The position numbers and the translations under genes were made by a program. Positions 36,012 through 46,842 of a stretch of 64,000 bases of DNA are shown piece by piece. The DNA comes from Antedon mediterranea (lineage: Eukaryota; Echinodermata; Crinoidea; Comatulida; Antedonidae). The DNA lies in the NCBI RefSeq assembly GCF_964355755.1, contig NC_092674.1:17434501-17498500 (forward strand). The letters run 5' to 3'. The notes under the pieces were generated by a model. It made no database searches. It saw only the letters and a program-made list of their open reading frames with translations, and was not told the DNA's origin. Each line of letters begins with the position of its first letter. Position 1 is the stretch's first letter.

Positions 36012-36996
36012 ACTAGATGGTACGCTCGCTTCGCTCGCGTACCATCTAGGTTGTGCCCACAGATGGTTCTCGAATACATAATAATTTCAGCGTTAAAAAA
36101 CTGGCGATTTCAAATGTACGTACCGCAGGACAATAATACATGTCGTTTACAGGAACGAATAAATAGACACTGTGATTTATGTACTGAACTAAAATTAGCA
36201 CCCTGTGAATTACTTCCGAAAGAGAAACTTGTCACAAAATGAGAGCAATTGTTTAAGTCAAATTTAAACAAACTTAATTTGTGTTTTGTATGTAACGTTA
36301 GGGTTGAGGGATGGGAAAGAGGATGGGTGCAAAGAGGAACAATTTTTAAATATATTCTTTATCCATGTAGTAACGAAATATTAATTGTTTTCATGTTTTA
36401 CAAATAATATACCACTAAACACAGTAAAACATTGCGATGTAATACTTTGTTGAAACTATCACCGTCCTAGTCGATTGAAATAGTATAGTACATGTAACGA
36501 TACATCACTACGACGTGTATAATAATTATGTTTATATAATGTAAAATAATTTGTGAAAACCACCCCTATTCGTGGAAAATCATAAATTCGATTTAATCGT
36601 CAATAAATATTAAATTATCTAACTCAACTTAATTAGTATGCCTACTGGTTTTCAATTGTTTCTTAGAGCCAATTCATACTTAAGTTGGTTCCTAACCCTA
36701 CCCACCAAAGTTGTTCTGCGTTTAGGGCATGTGATGCACCGTAGGCCTATCCTCTACTGGCTTTACAACGCTACTCATGCCAGTGAGGGAAGGGTGATGA
36801 TGTCACGTGGGTGGTTTAACTGCAATAATAAAGATTTGTACATAATATACGGCGACTGAAAACGCTAGCTCATTATCCGTTAAAAAAAATCTATATCCAA
36901 CCTCTGCAGCACAGATTGAAAAAAAAATGGATCGACTTTCTGTTATGAGTATACAGTACTTGCCTTTACGACGCCTGAGGGAATAGACACTTGTGG
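36012..36996 (+). repeat. 985-bp inverted repeat, left arm
   Basis: Near-identical reverse complement of 37,328-38,312, with equal length and no net indel (paired coordinates sum to 74,324 at both ends). The outer end is itself a small hairpin: TAGATGGTACGC, a TCGCTTCGCTC loop region, and GCGTACCATCTA. It contains a 63-codon open frame that is mirrored in the other arm; I do not recognise it and do not call a gene. Confidence 0.92.
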
Positions 36997-37327
36997 AGAC
37001 CAATTGTTTAAGTCAAATTTAAACAAACTTAATTTGTGTTTTGTATGTAACATTAGGGTTGAGGGATGGGAAAGAGGATGGGTGCAAAGAGGAACAATTT
37101 TTAAATATATTCGAGTAAACATTCTAGAAATAACGCGCGATTTACCGAATTTTGCCCTTACGTAAATTTATATATAGATAGCTGAAAACCGGTTGAACAG
37201 CTCGAGTACAGTATCATAATGTTGAAGACAGGCCGATTTTCTTTAAAAAAATACTATTTTGATAGATTTAATATACGTTTATGCAAATGTATTGATTTGA
37301 AATGAATGGAACATTCCAATCTCTGTT
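36997..37327 (+). other. Spacer of the inverted repeat
   Basis: 331-bp loop. Its first part (37,003-37,108) is a direct repeat of 36,243-36,360 in the left arm (CAATTGTTTAAGTCAAATTT through AACAATTTTTAAATATATTC). The next part, GAGTAAACATTCTAGAAATA to about 37,185, recurs at 38,570-38,640 beside the PLE ORF. Confidence 0.8.
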
Positions 37328-38312
37328 CCACACGTGTCTATTCCCTCAGGCGTTGTAAAGGCAAGTACTGTATACTCATAACAGAAATTCGATCCATTTT
37401 TTTTTCAATCTGTGCTGCAGAGGTTGGATATAGATTTTTTTTAACGGATAATGAGCTAGCGTTTTCAGTCGCCGTATATTATGTACAAATCTTTATTATT
37501 GCAGTTAAACCACCCACGTGACATCATCACCCTTCCCTCACTGGCATGAGTAGCGTTGTAAAGCCAGTAGAGGATAGGCCTACGGTGCATCACATGCCCT
37601 AAACGCAGAACAACTTTGGTGGGTAGGATTAGGAACCAACTTAAGTATGAATTGGCTCTAAGAAACAATTGAAAACCAGTAGGCCTACTAATTAAGTTGA
37701 GTTAGATAATTTAATATTTATTGACGATTAAATCGAATTTATGATTTGCCACGAATAGGGGTGGTTTTCACAAATTATTTTACATTATATAAACATAATT
37801 ATTATACACGTCGTAGTGATGTATCGTTACATGTACTATACTATTTCAATCGACTAGGACGGTGATAGTTTCAACAAAGTATTACATCGCAATGTTTTAC
37901 TGTGTTTAGTGGTATATTATTTGTAAAACATGAAAACAATTAATATTTCGTTACTACATGGATAAAGAATATATTTAAAAATTGTTCCTCTTTGCACCCA
38001 TCCTCTTTCCCATCCCTCAACCCTAATGTTACATACAAAACACAAATTAAGTTTGTTTAAATTTGACTTAAACAATTGGTCTCATTTTGTGACAAGTTTC
38101 TCTTTCGGAAGTAATTCACAGGGTGCTAATTTTAGTTCAGTACATAAATCACAGTGTCTATTTATTCGTTCCTGTAAACGACATGTATTATTGTTCTGCG
38201 GTACGTACATTTGAAATCGCCAGTTTTTTAACGCTGAAATTATTATGTATTCGAGAACCATCTGTGGGCACGACCTAGATGGTACGCGAGCGAAGCGAGC
38301 GTACCATCTAGT
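37328..38312 (-). repeat. 985-bp inverted repeat, right arm
   Basis: Inverse of the left arm with only scattered mismatches, for example GGTTGTGCCC against GGTCGTGCCC next to the terminal hairpin. A terminal copy of the GGTACGCGAGCGAAGCGAGC palindrome lies at 38,281-38,310. Confidence 0.92.
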
Positions 38313-38640
38313 TAAAAACAATTATCGTAGGAGGAGATAGGAAAATGCGAAGCCTCCTCGCATTTTTGTGGCGGGTATTTTTCAAGATGGACATCCATTA
38401 GACAGTGTATACCACGATCGGAAAACACCCCTATTTGGGGCAAATCGTTGAACCTAAATTCGTTTTAATCGTCAATAACTAATTATCGAACTCAATTTAA
38501 TTAGTAAACAGGGTTACATCAGGCGGTTAAAATCAGTACCGAAAGTACGAACCAACTTTATATACCATCGAGTAAACATTCTAGAAATAACGCGCGATTT
38601 ACCGAATTTTGCCCTTACGTAAATTTATATGTAGATGTCT
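38313..38640 (+). repeat. Diverged relative of the fold-back sequence
   Basis: CACCCCTATTTGGGGCAAAT through TTTAATTAGTAA resembles 36,564-36,640 in the left arm (CACCCCTATTCGTGGAAAAT...). GAGTAAACATTCTAGAAATA to the ORF end nearly matches 37,112-37,182. It is therefore an older, partly deleted copy adjoining the palindrome. Confidence 0.65.
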
Positions 38641-39530
38641 ACAAGTAGAGACTAACTCGTTCTTACGGTTCAGTGAGCATAGCTCTGGTTGACATATAAT
38701 AACATACTTTTCATATATACATAAATTACATCTTTTGTTAATATTTGAGTAAGGTTTGCATTTCTTTATAATTTTCCATTTAATTGAGTAATTTGTTTTA
38801 GAGTCTTTAAGTGTCCATATATATTTACTGAGTTCCGTTGCATTTCTTAGTTTTTCGTTCCGGAATGAAGACGTATGGTTTCTGTATCTGGTTTTAAACT
38901 GGTTTTCAGTTAGTCCGACATATGTTTCTTCTTTTGATGAATCTTCTCTCTTTACTGTAGCTTGGTAAACTACACCTTTTGTTAGGCAGTTACCTGGGAG
39001 CGGGCATTCATTGGGATTGCGGCAGTTACATTCGCTTGTTTTCGCGTTGGTTTCAGTAGACTTTTCTTTGGCTATCACATATTTGTTGTGTGCGTTAATT
39101 ACTTTGTCTACGCTGGGCATGCAACTGTAGCTTAGTTTCAAGGTATTTTTGTTAAATATTTTTCTGAGCTTGTTGCCGGCAGGAAAAAAATCTTCTACTA
39201 TAGCTAAAAACTTGTGGCCGATGTTGGTTGCTACGTTTTTGCTGAATGGTGGGTTAAACCAAATTATGTTTCTGGTACGTGATTTTTTGGGCTTCTGCTG
39301 TTCAGCATTGAACTCAAGTTGATGATTGTATCCACTTTCTTTGAGGGCTTCCTGGTATAGGGGTGCAGATGCATGAAATGTATCTTTGTCTGATGAGATG
39401 TCAGAAAGGCGTCTATTTATAGCAAGTGGGATGTTTCGGATAATAGATGGAGGATGGTTGCTGTCATGGTGCACGTAGGTTGGTTTGTTATTAGGCTTAG
39501 TGAAAGGTCGGAAGATCCCTGTCCTTAGGT
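38599..39530 (-). pseudogene. PLE C-terminal linker and GIY-YIG endonuclease
   Basis: In the second frame the PLE protein continues with [20 protein letters not shown], directly downstream of the frameshift, then NHPPSIIRNIPLAINRRLS, a conserved PLE thumb-side motif. A Cys-rich linker (CNCRNPNECPLPGNC) follows. The GIY-YIG nuclease domain contains ETYVGLTEN, FKTRYRNH (catalytic Arg), LSKYIW and CNLCIYEKYVI. This endonuclease opens the target for priming. No upstream start codon belongs to this segment; it is the 3' part of one original ORF. The stop is at 38,599. Confidence 0.87.
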
Positions 39531-40565
39531 CGAACGTTGACTATTTTCTTGTTAGCATCAATTGTTAGCTTGAGGTTGTTCTCCTGGAAAACCTTACAAA
39601 TATCTTTCTTGATTAGCTCAATCGTTTTGGCTGATTTGCGAAACGCGGCTAGGCCATCGTCGCGGTATAGACCAATTTGGTTGCCATATTTGTTAGACAG
39701 TTGCGACAAAAGATATGTACCTACGATTTCACAGGTTTCAGCACCATCAAAGCTTCCCATTGTGACGTCAAACACAGGTTGGTTTTCAGTTCCTTTTTTG
39801 CACCATGTAGCGTTATCATGGAAAAGGAGTGACTTTTTCGCTTGGATAATAATATTTGTTTCTTCATCGGAGATTGCTTCAAACTCGGAGGCGAATTCAA
39901 GAGCTTTTTTAAGTAGGTCACTGGTTATTGACGGGCAGAAATCAACTATGTCGAAGCAAATAAACGAGTGCTTCTCCTTGTTTTGAATGTTCTTATACCA
40001 TTCGATAACAGAATTAGTGTTCTTCCATTGATTTAATCCTGTAGACGCTATTATTTTCTTATTTATTCTTTCAAGGATTTGTTTACTTACGATGCCAATT
40101 TCTGATTTCGATGGGTTGATCAATCTACATGTCGGGTTGTTCTCGAAGTTGGGTTTGTGGTCTTTTAGTGTTATAAAAGCTTCCTTCTCGGCTAAACGCT
40201 CGATTCTGCTTTCCAATTTTAGTTGTGCGGCGGTTTCATATTCATCTCTGGCTAATTTAGAAGTTGTGCTTTTGTTCGTCTTCTTATAAGATTTTGTAAC
40301 ATTGTTGTTGAGTAGATTGTTGTATACTGGGGTATCGACTCGATAAAAATTCGTTGTTTTGTCAGCGGGTATTATTAGCTTGTGGTCTTTTTTGATTTTG
40401 TTGACATCTTCTAGCAATTTATCTTGGAATTCGCTGTTGCAATTCTTGAATTGAACATTTCTGACAAGATTTAACATTTTTTCTTCAAATTCACAAAGCT
40501 CCACTACGGGTTTCGGAGATGTAGATGTTTTAAATCCATACGTTTCATTCAACGTTTCATAGGTA
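39497..40565 (-). pseudogene. PLE reverse transcriptase, truncated
   Basis: Encodes about 351 residues of PLE RT. Recognisable blocks: [11 protein letters not shown] followed by [12 protein letters not shown] (the conserved PLE N-terminal RT region), [13 protein letters not shown] (palm motif A with Asp), [19 protein letters not shown], and the catalytic YRDDG (Y296-D299). The N-terminus is cut: the frame opens just inside the breakpoint at about 40,565 with [10 protein letters not shown], where full PLE proteins carry a longer leader. It ends at DLPTFH because of a frameshift near 39,531-39,541. There the expected FLD-type motif after KKIVN is missing, suggesting a small deletion. Confidence 0.88.
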
Positions 40566-40569
40566 CATT

Positions 40570-40795
40570 AACAAAGATATATATAAAAAGTATGTTATTA
40601 TATGTCAACCAGAGCTATGCTCACTGAACCGTAAGAACGAGTTAGTCTCTACTTGTAGACATAGGAAAAAATTCTTACTAAATTGCAGATCCAAACAGTT
40701 TATCTAAAACAATAGGCTATTGTATACGACTTCCTGATGACTCACTTTTATTAAGCACTATGAGACAACTGTGTCACTTATGTTTTATATTTCCC
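40570..40795 (+). repeat. Inverted copy of the PLE 3' end at its 5' breakpoint
   Basis: 40,572-40,661 is the reverse complement of about 38,630-38,715 (end of the GIY-YIG ORF: TATGTCAACCAGAGCTATGC through ACTTGTAGACAT). It passes directly into the inverse of 35,882-36,011 (AGGAAAAAATTCTTACTAAA...). The material between 36,012 and 38,632 is absent here, so this copy shows the 3' region without the palindromic insert. Confidence 0.85.
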
Positions 40796-41079
40796 CATAA
40801 AGAGGGAAACGAATCATGTAAAGTACCTTTTATCAGTTAAGAAACGAAATACAATTATTAAAATTAGAGTATTTATTTGAATAAACACCCGCTTTGAATA
40901 AAAGCCTCCTTCAAATAAACGCCACCATTCCCTCCAATAGAACACCATGTGGAATAAACGCCCCGCCACATGCATTTACACAATAAATGTATCACGTAAA
41001 CAAATTTCATTTACTACCATAATCTACAATTTAACAAGCATTTTGACATAATTTTATCACTTTTTGATATTAATTGTGC
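40796..41079 (+). other. Inter-element sequence without a gene
   Basis: AT-rich, with imperfect repeats of AATAAACGCC/AATAAAAGCC type. These are partly related to the inner part of the terminal inverted repeat at 35,600-35,650. Confidence 0.5.
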
Positions 41080-41947
41080 AGTATTTTTTTACATCTAGGT
41101 GGTATTTATTTGATTATACGTGTTACCATATTATACCCCAAATAAAGATGCCTCCTTTCCCCCTAAAAACCCTTTTGAACAATAAATACCTGGGGCGTTT
41201 AATCGGATACATATGGCAAGTTACTTCTAGCATTCTGAAAAGAACTGTTGAGCTTAACATTTCTATCAAAATGTCCTCGGGGACAGCAAAAACTAGTACT
41301 TGAAATTAAAACAATTTAAAGTATCAGTTATTGCATAAAATTACTGTCTAAGGATAAGTTGTGTAGATATGTTTTTTGTTTGAAACATTGGTAATAGTAT
41401 TTCAGTTCATCTTTTAACCACATTTTCTATTACAATGAATGTAAATATGTATATTTCGAACAATTTGATACCAACTTTAAGTTTCTACAACCTGTACTTA
41501 CAGAGATATGAAGATGCCCTGGTATGTGGGTCAAAGGTCATAAATGGCATTTCTGATCATTTTGGACTAAAATGCCCCATTAGATGGAATATAAAAGCAT
41601 GCCTTCTGAACATTTTGAGACCAAAATTTACTTGCTGCGACCAGTGGTTGCCGAGATACAAGTACCTTTTTTTATTTGTTCAAATAACCCTTGACCTTGA
41701 CCCTTTGATCTTTTTTAACATTTTTTAAAATTTGTAACAAATAACAAAACATATATTTCGAACAATTTAAAACCAAATTCAAGTGTCTACGACCAGTAGT
41801 TACGGAGATACATACATGCCCTGGGTTGTGGGTCAAAGGTCATAAATGGCATTTCCGGTCATTTTTAATAAAATGTCCCATTAGACTGAATATAAATGTA
41901 TACCTTCTGATTAATTTAAGACCAAAATTACCTCGTTGTGATCAGTG
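41080..41947 (-). repeat. Right terminal inverted repeat
   Basis: Inverse of 29,337-29,910 plus 35,481-35,700. It includes ATTACTGTCTAAGGATAAGT (inverse of the left arm near 29,880-29,905) and two copies of the subunit of about 300 bp marked by GGCATTTCTGATCATTTT and GGCATTTCCGGTCATTTT. Two short open frames here (41,064-41,303 and 41,435-41,728) are not conserved in the left arm and are not called. Confidence 0.78.
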
Positions 41948-44171
41948 ATGATGTTAGCACAATATATTTGCATAAATGGCAATATTATAGCATAATTTTC
42001 GAATTTTAGAAAGTTAAAATGTTTGCCATTTTTCGAAAAAAAATTCCTATGGTCCCCCGCAGGGAAATTTTAGGAAAATGTCCAAATTTCGATCCTTTTA
42101 TTTTTTGACATAACTAGTTACTATGGCTCTATTAGATGATGTTAGCACAATATATTTACATAAATGGCAATATTATAGCATAATTATTGAATTTTAAAAA
42201 GTGGGAATTTTTGCATTTTTTCGAAAAAATTCCAATGGTCCCCCGCAGGAAAATTTTCTAAAAATGGCCAAATTTCGACCCTTTTATTTTTTGACATAAC
42301 TAGTTACTATGGCTCTATAAGATGATGTTAGCAAAATATATGTGTATAAATGGCAATATTATAGCATAATTATTTAATTTTAAAAAGTGGAAACTGTTGC
42401 AATTTTCGACCCTTTTATTTTTTTTACATAACTAGTTGCTATGTCTCTATAAGTTGATGTTAGCACAATATATTTGCATAAATGGCAATATTATAGCATA
42501 ATTTTCGAATTTTAAAAAAGTGGAAATTTTGTCTATTTTTCGAAAAAAATTTTAGGGAAATTTTAGGAAAATGACCAAATTTTGACCCTTTTATTTTTTG
42601 ACATAACTAGTTACTATGGCTCTATAAGATGATGTTAGCACAATATATTTGCATAAATGGCAATATTATAGCATAATTTTCGAATTTTTTAAAAAGTGGA
42701 CATTTTTGCCATTTTTCGAAAAAAATCCTATGTTCCCCCACAAGAAAATTTTCGGAAAATGGCCAAATTTCAACCCTTTTATTTTTTGACATAACTAGTT
42801 ACTATGGCTCTATAAGATCATGTTAGCACAATATATTTGTATAAATGGCAATATTATAGCATAATTTTCGAATTTTAAAAAGTGGAAATTTTGGTTATTT
42901 CTCGAAAAAAATTCCTCTGGTCCCCGCAGGAAAATATTCGGAAAATGGCCAAATTTCGACACTTTTATTTGTTGACATAACTAGTTACTATGGCTCTATA
43001 AGATGATGTTAACACAATATATGTGCATAAATGGATATATTATAGCCTAATTATTGAATTTTAAATGGTAGACATTTTGGTTATTTTTCGAAAAAATTCT
43101 TGTCGTCCCCCGACGGGAAATTTTAGGAAAATGGCCAAAATTCGACCCTTTTATTTTTTGACATAACTAGTTACTATGGCTCTATAAGAGGATGCTAGCA
43201 CAATATATTTGCATTAATGGCAATATTATAGCATCATTATTTAATTTTAAAAAGTGGAACATTTTTGCCATTTTTCGACCCTTTTATTTTTTGATATAAC
43301 TAGTTACTATGTCTCTATTAGATGATGTTAGCACAATATATGTACAAAAATGGCAATATTATAGCATAATTTTCGAATTTTAGAAATTGGAAATTTTGTC
43401 AATTTTTCGAAAAAATTCCTATGGTCCCCAGCAAGAAAATTTTCGAAAAATGGCCAAATTTCAAGCTTTTTATTTTTTGATATAATTCCTTACTATGGCT
43501 CTATAAGATGATGTTAGCAAAATATATCTGTATAAATGGCAATATTCTAGCATAAATATTTAATTTTAAAAAGTGGAAAATGTTGCCATTTTTCTACCCT
43601 TTTATTTTTTGACATAACTAGCTGCTATGTCTCTATAAGATGATGTTAGCACAATATATTTGCATAAAATGGCAATATTATAGCATAATTTTTGAATTTT
43701 AGAAAGTTAAAATTTTGGCCATTTTTCGAAAAAAAAATCCTATGGTTATGCAGGGAAATTTTCAGAAAAATGGCGAAATTTCGACCCTTTTATTTTTTAA
43801 CATAACTAGTTACTATGGCTCTATAAGATGATGTTAGCACAATATATTTGCATAAATGGCAATATTATAGCATAATTTTAGAATTTTAAAAAGTGGAAAT
43901 TTTTGCCATTAATTTCAAAAAAATTCCTATGATCCCCAGTAGGAAAATTTTCGAAAAATGGCCAAATTTCGACCCTTTTATTTTTTTACATAACTAGTAA
44001 CTATGGCTCTATCAGATGATGTTAGCACAATATATGTGCATATATGGCAATATTATAGCATAATTTTCGAATTTTAGAAATTGGAAATTTTGTCAATTTT
44101 TCGGAAAAAATCCTTTGGTCCCCCGCAGGAAAATTTTCGAAAAAAGGCCAAATTTCAAGCTTTTTATTTTT
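41948..44171 (+). repeat. AT-rich satellite segment
   Basis: Plus-orientation monomers, long and short forms. Units near 42,190-42,560 are close to those at 23,290-23,690, and 43,380-43,800 is closely related to the sequence flanking the 44,172 insertion. The array thus has multi-monomer duplications. Confidence 0.93.
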
Positions 44172-44912
44172 AGTCGCGTGGAAGCGACTCTATAGTTCAC
44201 TATGTCGGTCGGTCGGTCGGTCGGTCGGTCTGTCTGTCTGTCGGTCTGTCTGTCGGTCTGTCTGTCTGTCTGTCTGTCGGTCCGGTATCACTATGCGTTT
44301 TATCGCTTTCTGACCTTATCTTGATATCAGTTTAATCTAGCTAGGTCAATTTTTCACAGTATATTCCTTATGGCCAGGAATCAATGTGGTTATGTTTTCA
44401 CGGTGCGCAATAAAAAATGACGCGGTCTACGCACGATTTAACGAAATCACGTTTGTAATCATATCTTCACAACCATGAATCACAATTAAATAAAATTTGG
44501 TACTCATAAATTTCAGGGCATAAATCATCATATGGCAATACAATTACGTGCGTAGCGCATGTGACGCATGCGTACGCGCGCTTAACATTTTCAAAATTTA
44601 TTTTCGATGAAATAAGAGTACATTTCAGGCAATTTTAAGCGTTTACAAAATTGCCATGAGTGCGCATATTTTTGCGCGCGCACTGCGCGTTAAATGTTAT
44701 TGCGCACTCTTTTTGCCCGATTACTGTTTTCTTGACTTACTTTTCAACTCGAAATTACGTTATACGAGCACGTCGAAAGTGACAGGCTACGCACGTGTAA
44801 ATTAAAAAAAAATAAATGTTTATAAACATTTCAACATTTTTAAACATGTTCAGTAATTTCGGTCCGGTATCACTATGCATTGTAGCACGCGACTTAATGG
44901 CTGTTGGCCTTG
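44172..44912 (+). mobile_element. HINE-like family B, full copy (741 bp)
   Basis: Starts AGTCGCGTGGAAGCGACT and ends GCACGCGACTTAATGGCTGT followed by TGGCCTTG. The 5' terminal AGTCGCGTG and the subterminal CACGCGACT are perfect inverse copies, the asymmetric-TIR layout of Helentron-type elements. A (GTCG/GTCT)n microsatellite lies at 44,204-44,284. The interior shares ATTACGTTATACGAGCACGT and an AATCATATCT...CATGAATCACA block with family A. No ORF is present. A paralogous empty site exists at about 43,465. Confidence 0.8.
44204..44284 (+). repeat. (GTCG/GTCT)n microsatellite
   Basis: Tetranucleotide run inside the family B element. Tetranucleotide GTCY arrays at this position are typical of HINE/DINE-type elements. 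Confidence 0.95.
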
Positions 44913-45720
44913 TTTGATATAATTCCTTACTATGGCTCTATAAGATGATGTTAGCAAAATATATCTGTATAAATGGCAATATTCTAGCATAATTATTTAA
45001 TTTTAAAAAGTGGAAAATGTTGCCATTTTTCGACCCTTTTATTTTTTGACATAACTAGCTGCTATGTCTCTATAAGATGATGTTAGCACAATATATTTGC
45101 ATAAATGGCAATATTATAGCATAATTTTCGAATTTTAGAAAGTTAAAAATTTGGCCATGTTTCGATAAAGAATTCCTATGGTTATGCAGCGAAATTTTCG
45201 GGAAAATGGTGAAATTTCGACCCTTTTATTTTTTAACATAACTAGTTACTATGGCTCTATAAGATGATTTTAGCACAATATATTTGCATAAATGGCAATA
45301 TTATAGCATAATTATTTAATTTTAAAAAGTGGAACATTTTTGCCATTTTTCGACCCTTTTATTTTTTGATATAACTAGTTACTATCTCTCTATAAGATGA
45401 TGTTAGCACAATATATGTACAAAAATGGCAATATTATAGCATAATTTTCGAATTTTAGAAAATGGAAATTTTGTCAATTTTTCGAAAAAATTCCTATGGT
45501 TCCCCGCAGGGAAATTTTAGGAAAATGGCCAAATTTCGATCCTTTTATTTTTTGACATAACTAGTTACTATGGCTCTATAAGATGATGTTAGCAAAATAT
45601 ATCTGTATAAATGGCAATATTATAGCATAATTATTTAATTTTAAAAAGTGGAAAATGTTGCCATTTTTCGACCCTTTTATTTTTTGACATAACTAGTTGC
45701 TATGTCTCTATAAGATGTTG
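44913..45720 (+). repeat. AT-rich satellite segment
   Basis: Plus-orientation monomers. They repeat the marker variants GATATAATTCCTTACTATGG, ATATTCTAGC and GGTTATGCAG seen at 43,480-43,750. Confidence 0.92.
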
Positions 45721-46345
45721 TTGAATCAATTATAGGGCGTTGATTCATGACTCATTGGCTAGATAATGGACAAAGCTTTCCATTTACGTCTCCATTGTTG
45801 TTACGCACCTATATGGCTTCCATTGTTTTCACTGGGACTGCCTGGCCAAGTCTCTAGTCTCAATAACGTATTATTTATTGGTTCTTATATTTTTTCTAAG
45901 TCGCACACGCATTAAGTAGTCCTAATATAACAGTTAAAATTAAATATAAACAAAATAATATATGGAGGTTGATACTTGAAATAACGTATTTATATTGCTT
46001 CTATATTCTTTCTATAGTTTGATTCTACAATAGCCTCAAGTTACAACTCTGCAATGAAATATTACATACATTGTAAATGTATACATAAAATGACTGTACA
46101 AAAACACAATATAATTAAACTGTTCAAATATATATTTGCACATAAAAAGTGTAGCCCTAAAAAAATACACTGTACACTAATTTACCTCCCCCGTAGCTAA
46201 AGTGGAACATTCGAAACGTCACCAGTCTGTTCTGGGTCAACTGTTAGTTAAATACAATCCACGATTTAATACACAATGCACCCCTATTTTTTCGAATGGA
46301 ATAACCCTATAAAAAAGCCCGGTACCTAAAATGCCCGTGATCCAA
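45721..46345. other. Unclassified 0.6-kb insertion at a satellite inversion
   Basis: Unique sequence from TTGAATCAATTATAGGGCGT to AAAATGCCCGTGATCC. On its left the satellite is in plus orientation, on its right in minus orientation. No ORF, TIR or target duplication is seen. Confidence 0.6.
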
Positions 46346-46842
46346 TATATATTGTGCTAACATCATCTTATAGAGACATAGCAACTAGTTATGTCAAAAA
46401 AATAAAAGGGTCGAAAAATGGCAACAATTTCCACTTTTTAAAATTTAATAATTATGCTATAATATTGCCATTTATACAGATGTATTTTGCTAACATCATC
46501 TTATAGAGCCATATTAACGAATTATGTAAAAAAATTAAAGGTTTGAAATTTGGCCATTTTTCGAAAATTTTCCTGCGGGGGACCATAGGAATTTTTTCGA
46601 AAAATGGACAAAATTTCCAATTTTTAAAATTCGAAAATGATGCTAAAATATTGCCATTTATACAGATATATTTTGCTAACATCATCTTATAGAGCCATAG
46701 TAACTAGTTATGTCAAAAAATAAAAGGGTCGAAAAATGGCAACATTTTCCACTTTTTAAAATTAAATAATTATGCTATAATATTGCCATTTATACACATA
46801 TATTTTGCTAACATCATCTTATAGAGCCATAGAACTAGTTAA
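46346..46842 (-). repeat. AT-rich satellite, inverted segment
   Basis: About three monomers on the minus strand (TTGTGCTAACATCATCTTAT, ATTATGCTATAATATTGCCA). This is the only inverted stretch of this satellite in the window. Confidence 0.93.

Larger units (their letters stand above)
35740..40795 (-). mobile_element. Penelope-like element (PLE) with rearranged ends
   Basis: Minus-strand PLE. From its 5' side it consists of: an inverted copy of its own 3' end (40,570-40,795, reading on plus); a 5'-truncated RT ORF; a linker and GIY-YIG ORF; a 3' region containing a 985-bp inverted repeat; and a 3' terminal segment with a hammerhead ribozyme motif. PLEs are known for partial, tandem or inverted terminal repeats (pLTRs) and for hammerhead motifs in them. 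The copy is broken by 5' truncation and a frameshift. The outer limits are approximate; no target duplication was found. Confidence 0.82.
29337..41947. mobile_element. 12.6-kb island with diverged terminal inverted repeats
   Basis: The left edge, CACTGGTCACAACGAGGTAA, matches the reverse complement of the right edge, CACTGATCACAACGAGGTAA. The match continues through the whole outer arm at roughly 80% by eye. The arms carry internal subrepeats marked by TGACCGGAAATG and TGACCTTTGA. The left arm runs 29,337-29,910, is interrupted by nested LINEs, and resumes at about 35,480-35,700. The right arm runs about 41,080-41,947. The middle holds a Penelope-like element. The satellite resumes out of phase, so no target duplication can be assigned. 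It may be one large TIR element or a fold-back arrangement; no transposase is seen. Confidence 0.65.

Noticed and set aside
36051-38321. 63- to 79-codon open frame present in both arms of the 985-bp inverted repeat
   Set aside because: Its duplication follows from the palindrome, and the longer form includes translated terminal hairpin sequence. No conserved domain is recognised.
40733-40775. CTGATGACTCA...TGAGACAAC as a second hammerhead core on the plus strand
   Set aside because: The CTGATGA box and a 4-bp stem are present, but the required GAAA is replaced by ACAA and no cleavage triplet follows.
46346-46842. A separate satellite family in inverse orientation
   Set aside because: It is the same AT-rich monomer on the opposite strand, with the same landmarks (CATCATCTTATAGAG, TATAATATTGCCA).
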